A stretch of 16,752 nt of DNA from an uncultured Burkholderiales bacterium (lineage in GTDB: Bacteria; Pseudomonadota; Gammaproteobacteria; Burkholderiales; Burkholderiaceae): positions 1 to 16,752 of the forward strand of contig CALBEV010000144.1 in NCBI GenBank assembly GCA_937891045.1, given 5' to 3'. How positions within the stretch are numbered: the first letter of the stretch is position 1; each line of letters begins with the position of its first letter. The notes under the pieces were generated by a model that was given only the letters and a program-made list of their open reading frames with translations, did no database searches and was not told the origin of the DNA. Positions 15,566 through 16,752 of this stretch are shown in pieces. The translations under genes and the position numbers were made by a program.

Positions 15566-16701
15566 TTACCTTTTTTGAAGCTGGTGTAGACAGCGGTCAT
15601 GGATTCACGCGCTGCATTGCCCAAAGCAGCAGGCGGCACCATGGTGGCCAAGGTGGCTTGGTCAGGGAAGACCGTTTTGTTTTGCGCCATGTCTGGGCTG
15701 ACATTGGCCAAACTGGCTTTGTTGGCTGTGGGATAGCTCAACTCATTGGTCAACGCGGCAGACACTTCAGGCTTCAAGAAGTAATTGATGAAGATCATGG
15801 CGTTGTTGGGGTGCTTCGCATCCGCAGGGACGGCCAGCGTGTCAAAGAAAATCAGACCGCCGGTTTTGGGCAGCAAAGCCTCGATTTCGTGGCCACTGTT
15901 GTTTTCTTTAGAACGGGTCATGGCGATGTTGATGTCACCGGCCCAACCCAAGGCGACACAAGCTTTGCCACCTGCCAAGTCGTCAATCATGGTGCTGGAG
16001 AACAAGCGAATGTCTTTGCGAACTTTGGCCAGCATTTCACCAGCGGCTTTGTGGTCAGCAGGGTCATCAGAGTAGGCATTTTTGCCAATGTAATGAAGCG
16101 CTGGTGGCAGGATTTCGGTGGGTGAATCCAGATAGGTAATACCGCAGGACTTCAGCTTGGAGGTGTAAGTGGGGTTGAACACCAGGTCCCAGGCGTTTTC
16201 TGGCATGGGCGTGCTGCCAAGTGCTTTGGCTACTTTGGCTTTGTTGATACCCACGGTGGTGAAACTCCATGCCCAAGGCAACACATGCTCGTTGTTCGGG
16301 TCAACGCCCACCAACTTGCTCATCAAATCGGGATCTAAGTTTTTGTAGTTCGGGATTTGCGACTTGTCGAGTTTCTTCAGCAAACCGGCTTCAACTTGGG
16401 CTTTGACAAAGGTTGAGCCTGGCACCACGATGTCGTAGCCAGAATTGCCGGCGACCAATTTGGCTTGCAATGCCTCATTGTTTTCAAAGGTTTGGTAATT
16501 GACCTTGATGCCGGTTTCTTTTTCAAAGTTCGCAATCATGTCTTGCGCAATATAGTCGGGCCAGTTGTAAACATTAAGTACTTTTTCTTCAGCATTCACA
16601 ACCGCCGCCGGTGCCGGTGCAACAGCAGCTGGTTCTTCTTTTTTGCCGCAAGCCACAACGGCCAGCGACGCCATGACTACCCACATAAGACGTTTATTCA
16701 T
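15562..16701 (-). CDS. potF: Polyamine ABC transporter substrate-binding protein, PotF-like lipoprotein
   Basis: This extracytoplasmic binding protein captures putrescine or a similar polyamine and delivers it to the PotH/PotI permease pair. The 379-residue precursor starts with a signal peptide ending in a lipobox (V15-V16-A17-C18). That implies a lipid-anchored protein, followed by an Ala/Pro-rich tether (about 22-38). E. coli PotF, by contrast, is a free periplasmic protein. The mature fold begins LNVYNWPDYI (42-51). Residues aligned with the E. coli PotF pocket are W47, D49, Y50, W253, D256 (in GWAGD) and D287 (in FFD), with a tyrosine in ELSYPTANK near the C-terminus. Proline at 48 replaces the serine of PotF. 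The ATG at 16701 has GGAG about 11 nt upstream. It is the first of the three transporter genes in the window; only 51 bp lie beyond it. Confidence 0.92.
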   Translation of the reverse strand: MNKRLMWVVMASLAVVACGKKEEPAAVAPAPAAVVNAEEKVLNVYNWPDYIAQDMIANFEKETGIKVNYQTFENNEALQAKLVAGNSGYDIVVPGSTFVKAQVEAGLLKKLDKSQIPNYKNLDPDLMSKLVGVDPNNEHVLPWAWSFTTVGINKAKVAKALGSTPMPENAWDLVFNPTYTSKLKSCGITYLDSPTEILPPALHYIGKNAYSDDPADHKAAGEMLAKVRKDIRLFSSTMIDDLAGGKACVALGWAGDINIAMTRSKENNSGHEIEALLPKTGGLIFFDTLAVPADAKHPNNAMIFINYFLKPEVSAALTNELSYPTANKASLANVSPDMAQNKTVFPDQATLATMVPPAALGNAARESMTAVYTSFKKGK

Positions 16702-16752
16702 GATGGCAAAAACTCCATAAGTGAAGGGTGAAGGACTGGTTTGAGGCTCGTA

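Noticed and set aside
1..16752. CRISPR array, tRNA or rRNA genes, complete insertion sequence, prophage genes, riboswitch
   Set aside because: Reading both strands showed no regularly spaced repeats, no tRNA-like cloverleaf, no transposase or phage protein, and no leader long enough for a known riboswitch class.

Overview
The window reads as chromosomal DNA of a betaproteobacterium of the order Burkholderiales, most likely Comamonadaceae (a Limnohabitans-, Rhodoferax- or Polaromonas-like organism). The reasons are the moderately high GC content, the gene order hemA-prfA-prmC-grxD, the order ubiE-(Tim44-like)-ubiJ-ubiB, and a very long fused flavin/iron-sulfur oxidoreductase with a DUF3683-type N-terminus just before the ubi genes. 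The family-level placement is inference from gene content and protein flavour; no search was run. Most of the window is core-genome sequence; only the left 1.2 kb looks accessory.

Left edge (1-1184). A gene-free 270-bp stretch carries three separate inverted repeats, including a 14-bp stem with one bulged base. Next is a type II toxin-antitoxin pair on the minus strand, brnT (toxin) overlapping brnA (antitoxin) by 50 bp. Its promoter region is very AT-rich with a short direct repeat. A small unrecognised 57-codon ORF (1011-1184) with a good ribosome binding site overlaps the TTG start of a small secreted lytic transglycosylase.

Minus-strand housekeeping operon (1816-5362, read right to left). 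hemA (glutamyl-tRNA reductase), prfA (release factor 1), prmC (release factor glutamine methyltransferase) and grxD (CGFS monothiol glutaredoxin) are packed with short gaps or a GTGA stop/start overlap. hemA starts heme synthesis from Glu-tRNA. PrmC methylates the GGQ glutamine of the release factor encoded just before it. GrxD serves iron-sulfur and iron homeostasis. hemA diverges from a small three-helix membrane protein gene with only 25 bp between the two start codons.

Plus-strand ubiquinone-linked operon (5699-13809). A 1279-residue FAD plus [4Fe-4S] plus CCG-domain dehydrogenase, a DUF971 protein, ubiE, a Tim44-like membrane protein, ubiJ and ubiB follow one another with gaps of 4, 9, 34 and 37 bp and a final 4-bp ATGA overlap. 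UbiE, UbiJ and UbiB make ubiquinone. The large dehydrogenase plausibly oxidises a 2-hydroxyacid and passes electrons to the quinone pool, which would explain the grouping; its substrate cannot be read from the sequence.

Minus-strand polyamine ABC transporter (13806-16701, read right to left). A PotF-like binding protein with a lipobox, a PotH-like permease and a PotI-like permease are joined by 4-bp stop/start overlaps. The ATPase gene (potG) usually found between potF and potH is absent here and would have to lie beyond the right edge or elsewhere. The potI and ubiB stop codons interlock in one TTAA palindrome, so neither transcription unit has intergenic space for a terminator. No rRNA, tRNA, CRISPR array, complete insertion sequence or riboswitch was seen.
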